Positions 55,790 through 64,000 of a DNA stretch of 64,000 nt are shown in pieces; position 1 is the first letter of the stretch; each line of letters starts with the position of its first letter. Origin of the DNA: Phyto melanocephala (lineage: Eukaryota > Arthropoda > Insecta > Diptera > Rhinophoridae). Both the position numbers and the translations under genes were made by a program. The DNA lies in assembly GCA_941918925.1 (NCBI GenBank), contig OW799234.1:43988412-44052411 (forward strand), written 5' to 3'. The notes under the pieces are model-generated. The model was not told where the DNA came from. It made no database searches and saw nothing but the letters and a program-made list of their open reading frames with translations.

Positions 55790-56034
55790 TAAACTACATT
55801 ACTAGAAGGTCGTTATTAACGTTACTTATAACGTAATGTTAATGTTAAGTCATATGCAGAAGAAATAAATGTGCATAAGAGTATGCTGCACATATTAATG
55901 CACCTCTGCTGTATATTACTTAACATGATATTCGAACAACCAGCCCACCAAAGGAAATGTTAAATAATCATAAACTGCTACAAATTAAAGTTATAAAATT
56001 ATCATGTAAATTACGCTATTTAAATCTGTAACAA
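55790..56034 (-). repeat. Diverged LTR fragment of the RT-less Ty3 family or a relative
   Basis: AAGTCATATGCAGAAGAAATAAATGTGCATAAGAGTATGCTGCACATA... and ...CATGTAAATTACGCTATTTAAATCTGTAACA parallel 32700-32874 with many differences and indels. It is only the distal half, without internal sequence. Confidence 0.6.
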
Positions 56035-56039
56035 TGTAT

Positions 56040-57240
56040 TTTCGATCGATATTAAACGCCGCCATCCGTTTCCTAGATTATATGAAGTACAAAATATAAC
56101 TATTTTATTGTTAGACATCGTACACTTAAAATGATTTTAATGTATTTTCTATTTTGAAAATTCTTTTATAATTTTGATGGCTCTTGAAACCATTTTACGT
56201 CTCTAAAATTTGACGAATTAAGTCATAACCTCAGCTTAGTGCTTTTGGGTTTATATTAATTTTCTTCTATTGTATTGAATAATATATTTGGGGTTAAAAT
56301 TCTTTCTACACAATTTTAGGACATATGTATGTATATCAAATTAAAATTTTACTTCACACCAAGTTTATTGTAGTGATGTTTCAATTTTAAAGAGAATCTG
56401 TTTGTTATTTATGAACTTTTACACATGAACATGTAAGAATGTGCGTTGTAAATATACATACATGCATATATATGTATGTACATGGAGCGGTTATGAATAT
56501 ATTTATTATTTTCTTTTTCCCAAGTAAAAGATTAAAGAAAAATAATTAAATAATCAAAAGTTTAATGATAAACAGCTGCAAAAAGCACACAAACAAGCAG
56601 AATAATTTTAAATAATTGGAAAATAAAAGTTAATGAAATGAAATTAATTTTTATTAAGTCTATTTTTTAATGTTTTTGTTGGTTAGTTTGTATTTAATTT
56701 AACATGCAACAAAATAAAAAACAACAAAATATTCTATTTTTAAAGACGGAAAGAAGAGTTTAATTTTCTATGGGTCGCGTGTTTTAAGCCACCGGTAAAA
56801 ACAAAAAATGAAAACTTGCTAAAAGAAACAAAATGTTAGAAAAGTATGAGGGTGTTCCAGCGTTAAGGCGTTCTTATCTGACGGTTTGCAATGATTTTAA
56901 CAATGAAAACAGCAGCAGCAAAAACAACACGTATTTATTATGTTATTCGAGTATGAGCTGAATAGTTGTGAGATTTTTAATGGTTCCATTGTGTGCTAAA
57001 AAGTTAAACAGGTATAAATTATGTGCTAGCAAATGAAAACAACAGCCACAAGAGAAATAATTATTTTCCCACGACGTCATATAAAATTCCCATAATTTGA
57101 ATTTAATGTAACAATAAATGCTACGAACCAAAAAGATGAGTTAAATAAAACAGTGCTTGAAACTAATGAAAATTTCAGTGTAAAAAATAAATATTATATT
57201 CGAAAACTTTAACTTAATAAAATATGAAACAGTCGGATCA
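56040..57240. other. AT-rich non-coding interval
   Basis: No long ORF, inverted repeat or known element. Short runs such as ATACATACATGCATATATATGTATGTACATG (near 56455) occur. Confidence 0.5.
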
Positions 57241-57950
57241 AAATCTCATTTTTATACTCGTCACCAAAAAAAAAAGAAAGTGATACATAATTTAGTGTAA
57301 AAAAGTAAGAGTGTTATATTCGGCCGTGCCGAATCTGATAATACCCTTCACCATCATGTACATAGATATAATCTCACATCGCAGCTTAACCGATATTTCA
57401 TGTTATTCCCCTTTTTTCTTTATTATTTCCGACGCCATCCTCGATTTTGAATTTTTAGGTAGTTAAGTGTATTCAACTAGTCAAGCCCTTTAATTTGATA
57501 CCCATATTGATGGGGTTAACAAAATTTTATCCGCCATTTTGTTTTAGACGCCATCTTATATTTTACATTTTAAAATAATTTACTGTCTTCAACTGGTCAA
57601 GCCCTTTAATTTGATACGAATATTGAGGGGGTTCAAGAAGTAACATTTCAAAATACCAGATTTGACCCATATATAAATTTATTGTCCGCCATTTTGTAGT
57701 GACGGCCAACATAAATTTAAAGTTTTTTATGGTGCTTTTATTGTTCTAGTCAAGTCCTTTCAGATAATAATAATATTGACTCTCTCGGTTGTCTAGAAGC
57801 TGAAAAAAATAACTTTACCGATAAGAGCTCGATTTATTCAAAATTTTACACGAATATCTCTAGAGGCATGTTATATCTATAAATAGTAGCAAAGGTACCT
57901 ATAAATTCTATGGCTGAACAATTTTAATTTTGGTGGTAAAAATATAGAAA
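57241..57950 (-). mobile_element. DINE-like element (group C) joined to a group B scrap
   Basis: 57241-57300 holds group B words (TATACTCGTCACCAAAAAAAA, GAAAGTGATACATAATTTAG). At 57302 the terminus AAAAAGTAAGAGTGTTATATTCGGC starts, and the sequence continues TTCACCATCATGTACATAG as at 11190. A roughly 110-bp passage (CTAGTCAAGCCCTTTAATTTGATAC) is repeated at 57478 and 57593. The part at 57695-57810 recurs at 8525. Confidence 0.65.
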
Positions 57951-57953
57951 AAA

Positions 57954-58140
57954 CAAGTAAGAGCGCTATATTCGGCCGTGCCGAATATTATATACCCAAC
58001 GTGTAGTCATGCAATAACAGTAGTTTGTATCACCATTCATCCCTTATGAAATACGTACATACATATAAAAAACATACATATATAGAAACATCCCATTGTA
58101 AAATTATAAACTTACGATGTATGTTTAAAAAAAACAATAA
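57954..58140 (-). mobile_element. DINE 3' part (group A)
   Basis: AAACAAGTAAGAGCGCTATATTCGGC...CAATAACAGTAGTTTGTATC... runs into the A/T tract and stops where the next DINE begins at 58141. Confidence 0.8.
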
Positions 58141-58215
58141 AAACAAGTAAGAGCACTATATTCGGCTGTGCCGAATCTTTTATACCCACCACCAATTTTG
58201 TGTACATTTAAAGTA

Positions 58216-59103
58216 CACCAATACCTCACTTTGCGTCGTGGTTACGTTCCAAAAAAACGCGACGCAAATTGAAATGACGCAAAGTGAATTATGATTTTCT
58301 ATAGCAAACCATGTAAAGATCGAAGATAGGTTCCAGAGTTACGAAAAGACTACTTTTTAAAAAGAAAATTGAACAAAGTAAACATATAAAAACAAAAATA
58401 ATATAAAATTTTTATTACATACATACAAAAAACAAAATCAATTCAAAGAAAATAAAATATTCAATTAATTAATAAAAAAGAAAATAAAAATTATTCACTG
58501 TCTGATGAGTTCATAGTGGCTGTTCTCGTAAGTCGGCTTTCTTCCACAAAAAATTGGTTCAATGTTTGCTGAACAGCTATTTTTTTTCTACGTAAAATAA
58601 ATTTCCTTGTAGCAATTGATATTCGTAGCTACCGTCTGGGACACTTTAAAACTCCTTCCGCTGTCAGGGTCGTTTTTTAAAAATATTTCCATAGCTTCGT
58701 CAATCAAACACATCGCTTTGGAAATTTGTTTGGAAGTAAAATTTTGTTCTTCGGAGATTTTTATTGAACGCTCACTGTCATCTTCATTAGCAAATTGCAA
58801 TTCCAGTTGCAATAGTTCTTCTTTAGACAATTCTTGGTTGTGCGAGGTTAGCAATTCATTTATGTTAGTCTCAATTAGAAAGGGAATCCCCGAGTTTTGA
58901 TCGCATGGCGCAATTATGTAGAAACAAAAGTCGTTGCCATATTTTAGAAAAAAAAGAAAATTTCAAAAATAAATTAAAGACTCAAACCCAAAACAACGCA
59001 ACTTCGAAAATCTAACGACGCACAGTGAAAATTAGTACTAATTCAGCAGCGTCGCAACTTCGAAAAAACGCAAAACGAAACGACTCAAAGCGAGGTATTG
59101 GTG
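58216..59103 (-). mobile_element. Tigger/pogo-like non-autonomous element, TA target
   Basis: Ends CACCAATACCTCACTTTGCG and its near complement CAAAGCGAGGTATTGGTG, with TA on both sides (58214-58215, 59104-59105). The empty sequence is known from 2480-2500 (TTTAAATGTAC). 888 bp, containing one C-terminal transposase remnant. Confidence 0.85.
58588..58854 (-). pseudogene. Tigger/pogo-like transposase C-terminal fragment
   Basis: 88 residues: SKEELLQLELQFANEDD, FTSKQISKAMCLIDEAMEIF, then NDPDSGRSFKV and INCYKEIYF. This matches the helical C-terminal tail typical of Tigger/jerky-type proteins (acidic stretch, FTxKxL..., DPxxERSxKV...CYxxIY). The DDE domain is absent. It is consistent with the TACCTCGCTTTGCG-type ends. 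Confidence 0.55.
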
Positions 59104-59176
59104 TACATTATTTATTATTTTGTTAATCACTATGGAATAATCTCTTTAAAATAAAATATGTATTACTTTCTTTATA

Positions 59177-59748
59177 GAGGGTGGTTAATTTTTAAGGGCC
59201 CCTGTTAAAGGTGAACCACACATAAGCAACAAGTTTTTTTTTACATTTCATTTGACATTTCTCAATCTCAGACTAAATTAATTTGAACAGTGGAAAGATA
59301 CCTAAATGAGCAACGCGTTAAAGTTATTCAGGTTTAATTATTTATTTTATTTGATCTCTTTTTTTAAATTTTCATATTTAAATATCCAATTTTTGTATTT
59401 AAATTCTCAATATTTCGCTACTCCTTCGCGTAGCATCTTCAGGAAAATTCATTATTATTAATTATTAATTAATTAATTAATTAATTATTATTAATTAATT
59501 ATTTGTAAATTAGTTTTCAGGTTTAATATTCAGGTTTTTTTATGAAAATGGGCGTTTAAAACAAAATGCATTTTATGCACTTCGTAATTCTTTTGATCAA
59601 CATAATCCTGCCTTCCTAGTTCGTTGAATGGGAACCACTGCTGGTTTTTGCGATAGTGTGGCAAAAGAACGGTCAACATCGCCTCATCATCATGCCCAAC
59701 AATTGAGCATCAACATTGTCATTGAAAATTTGGACCATCATATACTTC
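59177..59748. mobile_element. Tc1/mariner-type MITE, copy D (one end lost, with insert)
   Basis: The left end GAGGGTGGTTAATTTTTAAGG is present, and the far end is deleted at about 59748 (ACCATCAT). It occupies the same nucleotide position of the group B DINE as copy A. The antisense transposase relic (GTGGAAAGATACCTAAATGAG) starts at 59290. An insert at about 59334-59522 is flanked by ATTCAGGTTT. Confidence 0.8.
59334..59525. mobile_element. Insert with hammerhead-core-like motif and ~10-bp flank repeat
   Basis: ATTCAGGTTT lies on both sides of the insert, which is an A/T-rich piece containing CAATATTTCGCTACTCC..GTAGCATCTTCAGG. On the minus strand this is CTGAAGA / GCTAC-loop-GTAGC / GAAA. 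The TTAATTAATTAATTAA run follows. The long flank duplication fits a retrotransposition-like insertion (inference). Confidence 0.5.
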
Positions 59749-60875
59749 GATATGCTACTAAAATGCTTTTGTAAGTGTAGTCTTTCAATGAAAGTGGGCG
59801 CTAAAGTAGGCGTGTCAATAAAGTTTCTGCTAACAAATACAACTTAGATATTTCAATATAGTCCTTTATTTTCCAAAAAACTTTGTCAATAGAGAAATTA
59901 CATGAATTTAAGATAAACCGTTATATGGGAGGTAGGCGTTAAAGTGGATGTGTCACCTAAACTTTTTGGCACAACAATTACATTGATTAGAAGGATATAC
60001 GTAGCAAATTTGATCATAATACCTCTAATTTTGGTGGTTTTATGAACTTTTAAATTTCATTAACGGTAGATAACGTGAAAAGTGGGCGTTATATTAGGCG
60101 TGTCAAAGTTGTTTTTGCGAATGAGTACAACTTAGGTGTTTCAATATAGCCCTTTATTATTCCAAAATCTTTATTAATAGAGAAATTATATGAATTTTAG
60201 GTAAAGCGTTATAAGGGAGGTGGGCGTAAAAGTGGGCGTGGCATATTGATTTTCCGTTACAAAAAAGCATGTCACCAAAAAGCAAAGTGTTCGAAATTTC
60301 AGAGTCGTACATCCAATTTTGTTGCTTTTATGACGTTTTTGTTTTTAAATATACCGAAAAATACACTGTGCGGTATAAATTTTCGTACATTTTGATCGAT
60401 AACTCCTCTCCTAATGCATAGATTTAGATAATTTTCGGGGAATAATATTGTTTTTACTCAGGAAATATATATTCGAAGTTTCATTAGTCTACGTTAATGC
60501 GTTTGGACACAATTCTATTTTATTCGATGTTCGTAGGACACGGTTTTTCGACCTACTCTTGCTTTTCGAGCTTCCTAATATTCTGATTTAGCCCATTTTC
60601 AATACCAAACAAACCTTGTCTATAAGAAAGATTCTGGCAAAATTTGAGCCCGCTAGCTATTTCGGTGCGACCTCTATCGTGCTTTCAACAGACGGACAGA
60701 CGGACGGACATAGCTAGATCGTCATCAAATCAAACCCTGATTCAGAATATATATACTTTATGGGGTCTAAAATGGATATTTCGATGTGTTACAAACGGAA
60801 TGACAAAATGAATATACCCCCACCATTTTTTTGGTGGCGGGTATAAAAAAATTAAAAAAAAAATAATTAAAATAT

Positions 60876-61423
60876 TGTTACGTTTATACCTTTTATAAAC
60901 GTTGGATTATTTCCTTTAAATAAAACTTTTGAGTTCTTTTATTGCAATTAAAAACACTATAAATTCGTTATAAGAGCACTTTAGTTATTTAAATACACTC
61001 AAATATTGTTCTTATATCACTTTACTTATTACACTTATAGTTATACACTTTTATTATCAAACTCACTTTGATACGCACTTTACAAGCTCTATTGTAATAC
61101 TGATTATGTTAGCTGTGTTGTTCGGCTATTTATAGTAACATAGTGGTGTTCGGTAACATTCGACAAAGTTCTCGAATGTACATTCTAGTACATTCGAAAA
61201 CCGTTAAATTTAAATTAAGACGTTAAGTAATATGCACGAATAATATAAGTGCCTAAAAGTATGCTACACATAATAACAATCATCATGTTCGAAAACCCAA
61301 CGAAATAAACTAATAAAATAAATAAATACTAATAAATACTAAATAAAACTACAGTAACTTAAACTATTACAACTAAAATAAATTATAATGTAAATTAACC
61401 TACTTAAAAATTAATCTGTAACA
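60876..61423 (-). repeat. 3' LTR, copy 2
   Basis: 548 bp, TGTTACGTTTATACC to TCTGTAACA, diverged from copy 1 by many substitutions and a short AAATAAATACTAATAAATACT expansion near 61315. Confidence 0.9.
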
Positions 61424-61434
61424 CTACCGCCCGC

Positions 61435-62684
61435 TTAAGCCTGTTCGTCCCGAATAGGCACAAATTCACTTTTTCCGTAGTTAGCGAGGCGCTCGAGATG
61501 AACCACTTTCATCTTTGATCTTGGGCTCTTGTATTTTTGGATTCTATACACCACATCATTTATTCTCTTTATCACCTTATACTGTCCATCCCAATGATTT
61601 TGCAATCCTTTATTGCGTTGTGGGTTATATAGAAGAACTCGCTGACCCTCATTAAAGCCTTCAGATTCCGCTGCACGGTCGTATCTGGCTTTCATCTTGT
61701 TGCTGGACATGTTTGTTTGCTCAAAGGGGCCGCCCAAGTTATACTTCTGCAATGACTCACGACGTTTTCTTGCTTGCCTTTTCGCTGCGATGCATTGGGC
61801 GCAATTTTCTATCCAACCAGCTACCGATTGTTGACAGCCAACCCAATAGAACCGTTGCTTTAACTTTTTAAGGGTTTTTGTCATGCCAAAGTGACCTCCA
61901 CTGAGACCTTCGTGAAACTCCCTTAAAACTTCGTCGACTTTAGAGGATGGCACCACAATTAGATTTGTGACGATTTTCCACTAGCACTTTCCCATATTCG
62001 ATATAGACATCCATTAACCACCTTAAGGCTATTCCACAGCGCCCAATAAGATTTCATCAGTGGACTTCCCGATGATATTTGGTTTCGAGTGGGCCTTTTG
62101 TCTTTTTCCTTTGCTGATATAATCTGCCAATATAGGATCTTTTCTTTGCGCCACAGACCATTCACCGTTTGTGTCTACCTGCGTTAGTCGAACATCTATT
62201 ACGCACTCTTTTTTTTTGCACAATAGTTGCTCTTCAAGCTGCAGAATTTTCGGGAACGTGCATCCGCATTGCCATGTTTGACCCCTTTTCTGTGATCAAT
62301 ACTGGAGTTATTTCCCTGAAGTCGTTTAGTCCAGTAATCCAACGGAATCTCAATGTTGCGCCAAATCATAACTTTTCGTCCCATGTGCAGATTAATGTTA
62401 TGACTTATCATAAAATCAGCGCCCACGATTACTTCATCCACAATGTCAGCAACAACAAATACATGATTAGCACTTATATTTGCAATAGTTAATTTCACCT
62501 TTATTTTTCCATAAACATTAGCAAACTCCCCAGTAGCTGTTCGTAGACTTACACCATATAGTGGTTCGATTTTCTTCTTGACTATATCAGGTCTAATAAT
62601 TGATTGCGATGCTCCTGTGTCTATGGTAAAAATATGCCTTCGACCATTGATATACCCACACGCAGTAAGGTTTTTATTATTCTG
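61435..62684 (-). pseudogene. Pol remnant: protease and integrase ends only (copy 2)
   Basis: The protease TIDTGASQSIIRPD (62620) is in the same frame as Gag across a TAG. RNase H is cut to YWTKRLQGNNSSIDHRKG...HGNADARSRKFC. The integrase zinc finger is present (HEGLSGGHFGMTKTLKKLK, CAQC). After GGPFEQ the sequence jumps to TNMSSNKMKARYDRA, so the DDE core of about 190 residues is gone in frame. The C-terminal part ends IRDEQA at 61435. Frameshifts near 62215 (A-run), 62130 and 61958. Confidence 0.82.
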
Positions 62685-64000
62685 CTACATATCTGATATG
62701 GAGATTGTGGGGCCCTCGGTTATGGGATCATGCTCATGCCTATAAGTGTTAACTTGTTTTAACGGTAACTGCGTGTTTTCCAGCTTGCTGTACTCAGGTT
62801 GTGATACAAATCTAGCCCGCTTTCTTGGTGCTCTACAATTTCGCTGATAATGTCCATCCTCACCGCAGTTATAGCATTTGGCTTTTACTTTGCCTAGCTT
62901 CTCTTCTAACGCCTGTATACGAGCCTTTATATCACTTATTTCATCTCTTTCCATTTCTTCAGAAATTTCGAGATTTCGCACCTTATATATCTGCGGCTTA
63001 GAAAGCAATTTTGCAGTTTCCTGTGTCAGAGCGTATGCTACTGTTTCTGCAAACGTCGATTTATGCTTGCCAAACACCGCGTGCTTTATTTCAGGATCAC
63101 GTATTCCATTAACAAACGTTTCAATTTTAAACTGATCCAAAAATGGGTGATTTTCACCTGGATATGTCAGCTGCACCAAACGCTCGATCTCCGTTGCGAA
63201 ATCTTGTAACGACTCATTAACTTTTTGTATTCTGCCTCGTAATTCCATTCGGTATATATCTCGTTTGTGCTCGCCGCCATACTTACGTTGTAGTGCAACC
63301 ATTATGTCATCATAGTTTTCTCTGCAGCCAACAGGTATGCTTTCTAAGACTTGCGCTGCGTTGCCTTTTAACGCCAAAATCAACTCTATAGCCTTTTCTT
63401 CATTGCTCCACATATTTCTATTGGCAACTGTCTCAAATTGAAATTTAAAAACATTAAATGGTGCACTTCCGTCAAAAGTAGGGGCCTTTATTCTACTCGA
63501 TAATTCTGGAATTATCCGCACTGGTCCCTCATGACATTGAAGATCATTAATTTTTATTTCCAAATTTTTAAATTTTTCGTCAACATTTTTAACTTGTGAC
63601 TGCAATTTTTCGTCAACATCTTTGACTTGTAGTTGTAATTTGCTATTGAAGTCACTTGCTTGAGTAACTATGCAATCTTCAAGGTTAGATATTTTTTTAT
63701 CAATTTTATTAGCTTGCTTTTCAATGCCCTCTACTCTGTTATTGACAGCTTCAGAAATTTCTTGAAGTTTTTCGCTCATAGCTCTAGCTGTTTCTTGCAC
63801 TTCTCTAACTTCAGCTAATAACTTTTCATTATTAGCTCTAGAAGATTCTTGAACTTCTGCTAATAATTTTTCATTATTAGCTCTAGAAGATTCTTGAACT
63901 TCTACTTTAACTTCGGCTAATAATTTTTCATTATTAGCTCTAGAAGTTTCTTGAGCTTCCTGGAATTTAATTTCCATCTTTTCCATCATAGCAGCAAGCA
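62685..64000 (-). CDS. Gag, CCHC-type, 5' end beyond window (copy 2)
   Basis: At least 438 open codons without interruption, entering at the window edge (an internal Met is at 63989). It has coiled-coil units NNEKLLAEVQESSRA (63980-63780), a second helical region (VNNRVEGIEKQANKIDKKI), a capsid core (APFNVFKFQFETVANRN), HAVFGKHKSTFAETVAYAL, a zinc knuckle CYNCGEDGHYQRNC (62860) and the end TISISDM-TAG at 62685. It provides the intact reading that copy 1 has lost by a 14-bp deletion. It probably still encodes a particle protein if transcribed. Confidence 0.8.
   Translation of the reverse strand, partial: LAAMMEKMEIKFQEAQETSRANNEKLLAEVKVEVQESSRANNEKLLAEVQESSRANNEKLLAEVREVQETARAMSEKLQEISEAVNNRVEGIEKQANKIDKKISNLEDCIVTQASDFNSKLQLQVKDVDEKLQSQVKNVDEKFKNLEIKINDLQCHEGPVRIIPELSSRIKAPTFDGSAPFNVFKFQFETVANRNMWSNEEKAIELILALKGNAAQVLESIPVGCRENYDDIMVALQRKYGGEHKRDIYRMELRGRIQKVNESLQDFATEIERLVQLTYPGENHPFLDQFKIETFVNGIRDPEIKHAVFGKHKSTFAETVAYALTQETAKLLSKPQIYKVRNLEISEEMERDEISDIKARIQALEEKLGKVKAKCYNCGEDGHYQRNCRAPRKRARFVSQPEYSKLENTQLPLKQVNTYRHEHDPITEGPTISISDM

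Larger units (their letters stand above)
58141..60847 (-). mobile_element. DINE/INE-1-type element (group B) with two nested MITEs
   Basis: On the minus strand the head TATACCCGCCACCAAAAAAATGG is at 60847 and the tail GATTCGGC...CTCTTACTTGTTT at 58141. The body includes two ACGCCC units (59816-60240). A Tigger/pogo-like MITE sits at 58216-59103 and a mariner MITE at 59177-59748. Without them it is about 1.25 kb. The head region matches window positions 90-690. Confidence 0.88.
60876..64000 (-). mobile_element. Ty3/gypsy LTR retrotransposon lacking RT (copy 2), cut by window edge
   Basis: The 3' LTR is at 60876-61423, then integrase remnants, protease and Gag continuing past 64000. It shares with copy 1 the direct join of protease to the last RNase H residues (IWRNIEIP-LDYWTKRLQ at about 62340). 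It additionally lacks the integrase catalytic core. Gag is uninterrupted here. Confidence 0.88.

Overview
The window is AT-rich, intron-less-looking, non-genic DNA from an insect, most likely a brachyceran fly. I infer this from many INE-1/DINE-type (Helentron-related) repeats, mauritiana-like mariner, Tc1-like, Transib, hAT, PIF and Helitron relics, and Ty3/gypsy retroelements whose primer-binding sites match tRNA-Lys and tRNA-Leu. I find no intact host gene, no convincing functional tRNA or rRNA gene, and no CRISPR array. Nearly every recognisable ORF is a broken transposase, Gag or Pol. The species cannot be told from the sequence alone.

Layout. 1-2541: a two-part DINE (group B, 'ACGCCC' tandem units) with a mariner-type MITE inside. 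2764-7065: a broken hAT transposase followed by an unclassified element with 31-bp inverted ends. 7548-11300: DINE copies and two mariner-superfamily pseudogenes. 11890-17040: a Helitron carrying a 118-bp minisatellite, plus an older partial copy. 17285-26250: a dense series of MITEs, several with exact target duplications, and DINEs. 26810-28339: a non-autonomous hAT holding a mini-Helitron and a PIF palindrome. 28677-37480: a hAT pseudogene split by a terminally complete Transib element (28804-32126, ends CACAGTG, target repeat CGACG) and by a Ty3/gypsy element that lacks reverse transcriptase (32347-36739). 38100-40462: LINE 3' part, hAT-MITE and hAT. 40463-53705: a 13.2-kb insertion in that hAT. 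It began as one DINE and now contains inverted copies of a sequence with a hammerhead-ribozyme-like fold, a 10-kb Ty3/gypsy element with 1.9-kb LTRs (41208-51198), and further DINEs. 54356-56034: LINE 5' part and an old LTR. 57241-60847: stacked DINEs, the largest carrying a Tigger/pogo-like MITE and the same mariner MITE as the copy at the left end of the window. 60876-64000: a second copy of the RT-less Ty3/gypsy element, running off the window.

How the parts relate. This is a nested insertion record, not a pathway. Several insertion events can be proved inside the window because an uninterrupted homologous copy also exists here: the 3' LTR versus the DINE-interrupted 5' LTR, the hAT at 22255-22520 versus the hAT split at 40463/53705, and the DINE at 19658-21259 lacking the mariner MITE that two other DINE copies carry at one identical position. 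The two most unusual items are the retroelement family in which both copies have the same in-frame loss of RT/RNase H but keep Gag, protease and integrase parts, and the hammerhead-like motif in three copies around the long LTR element.
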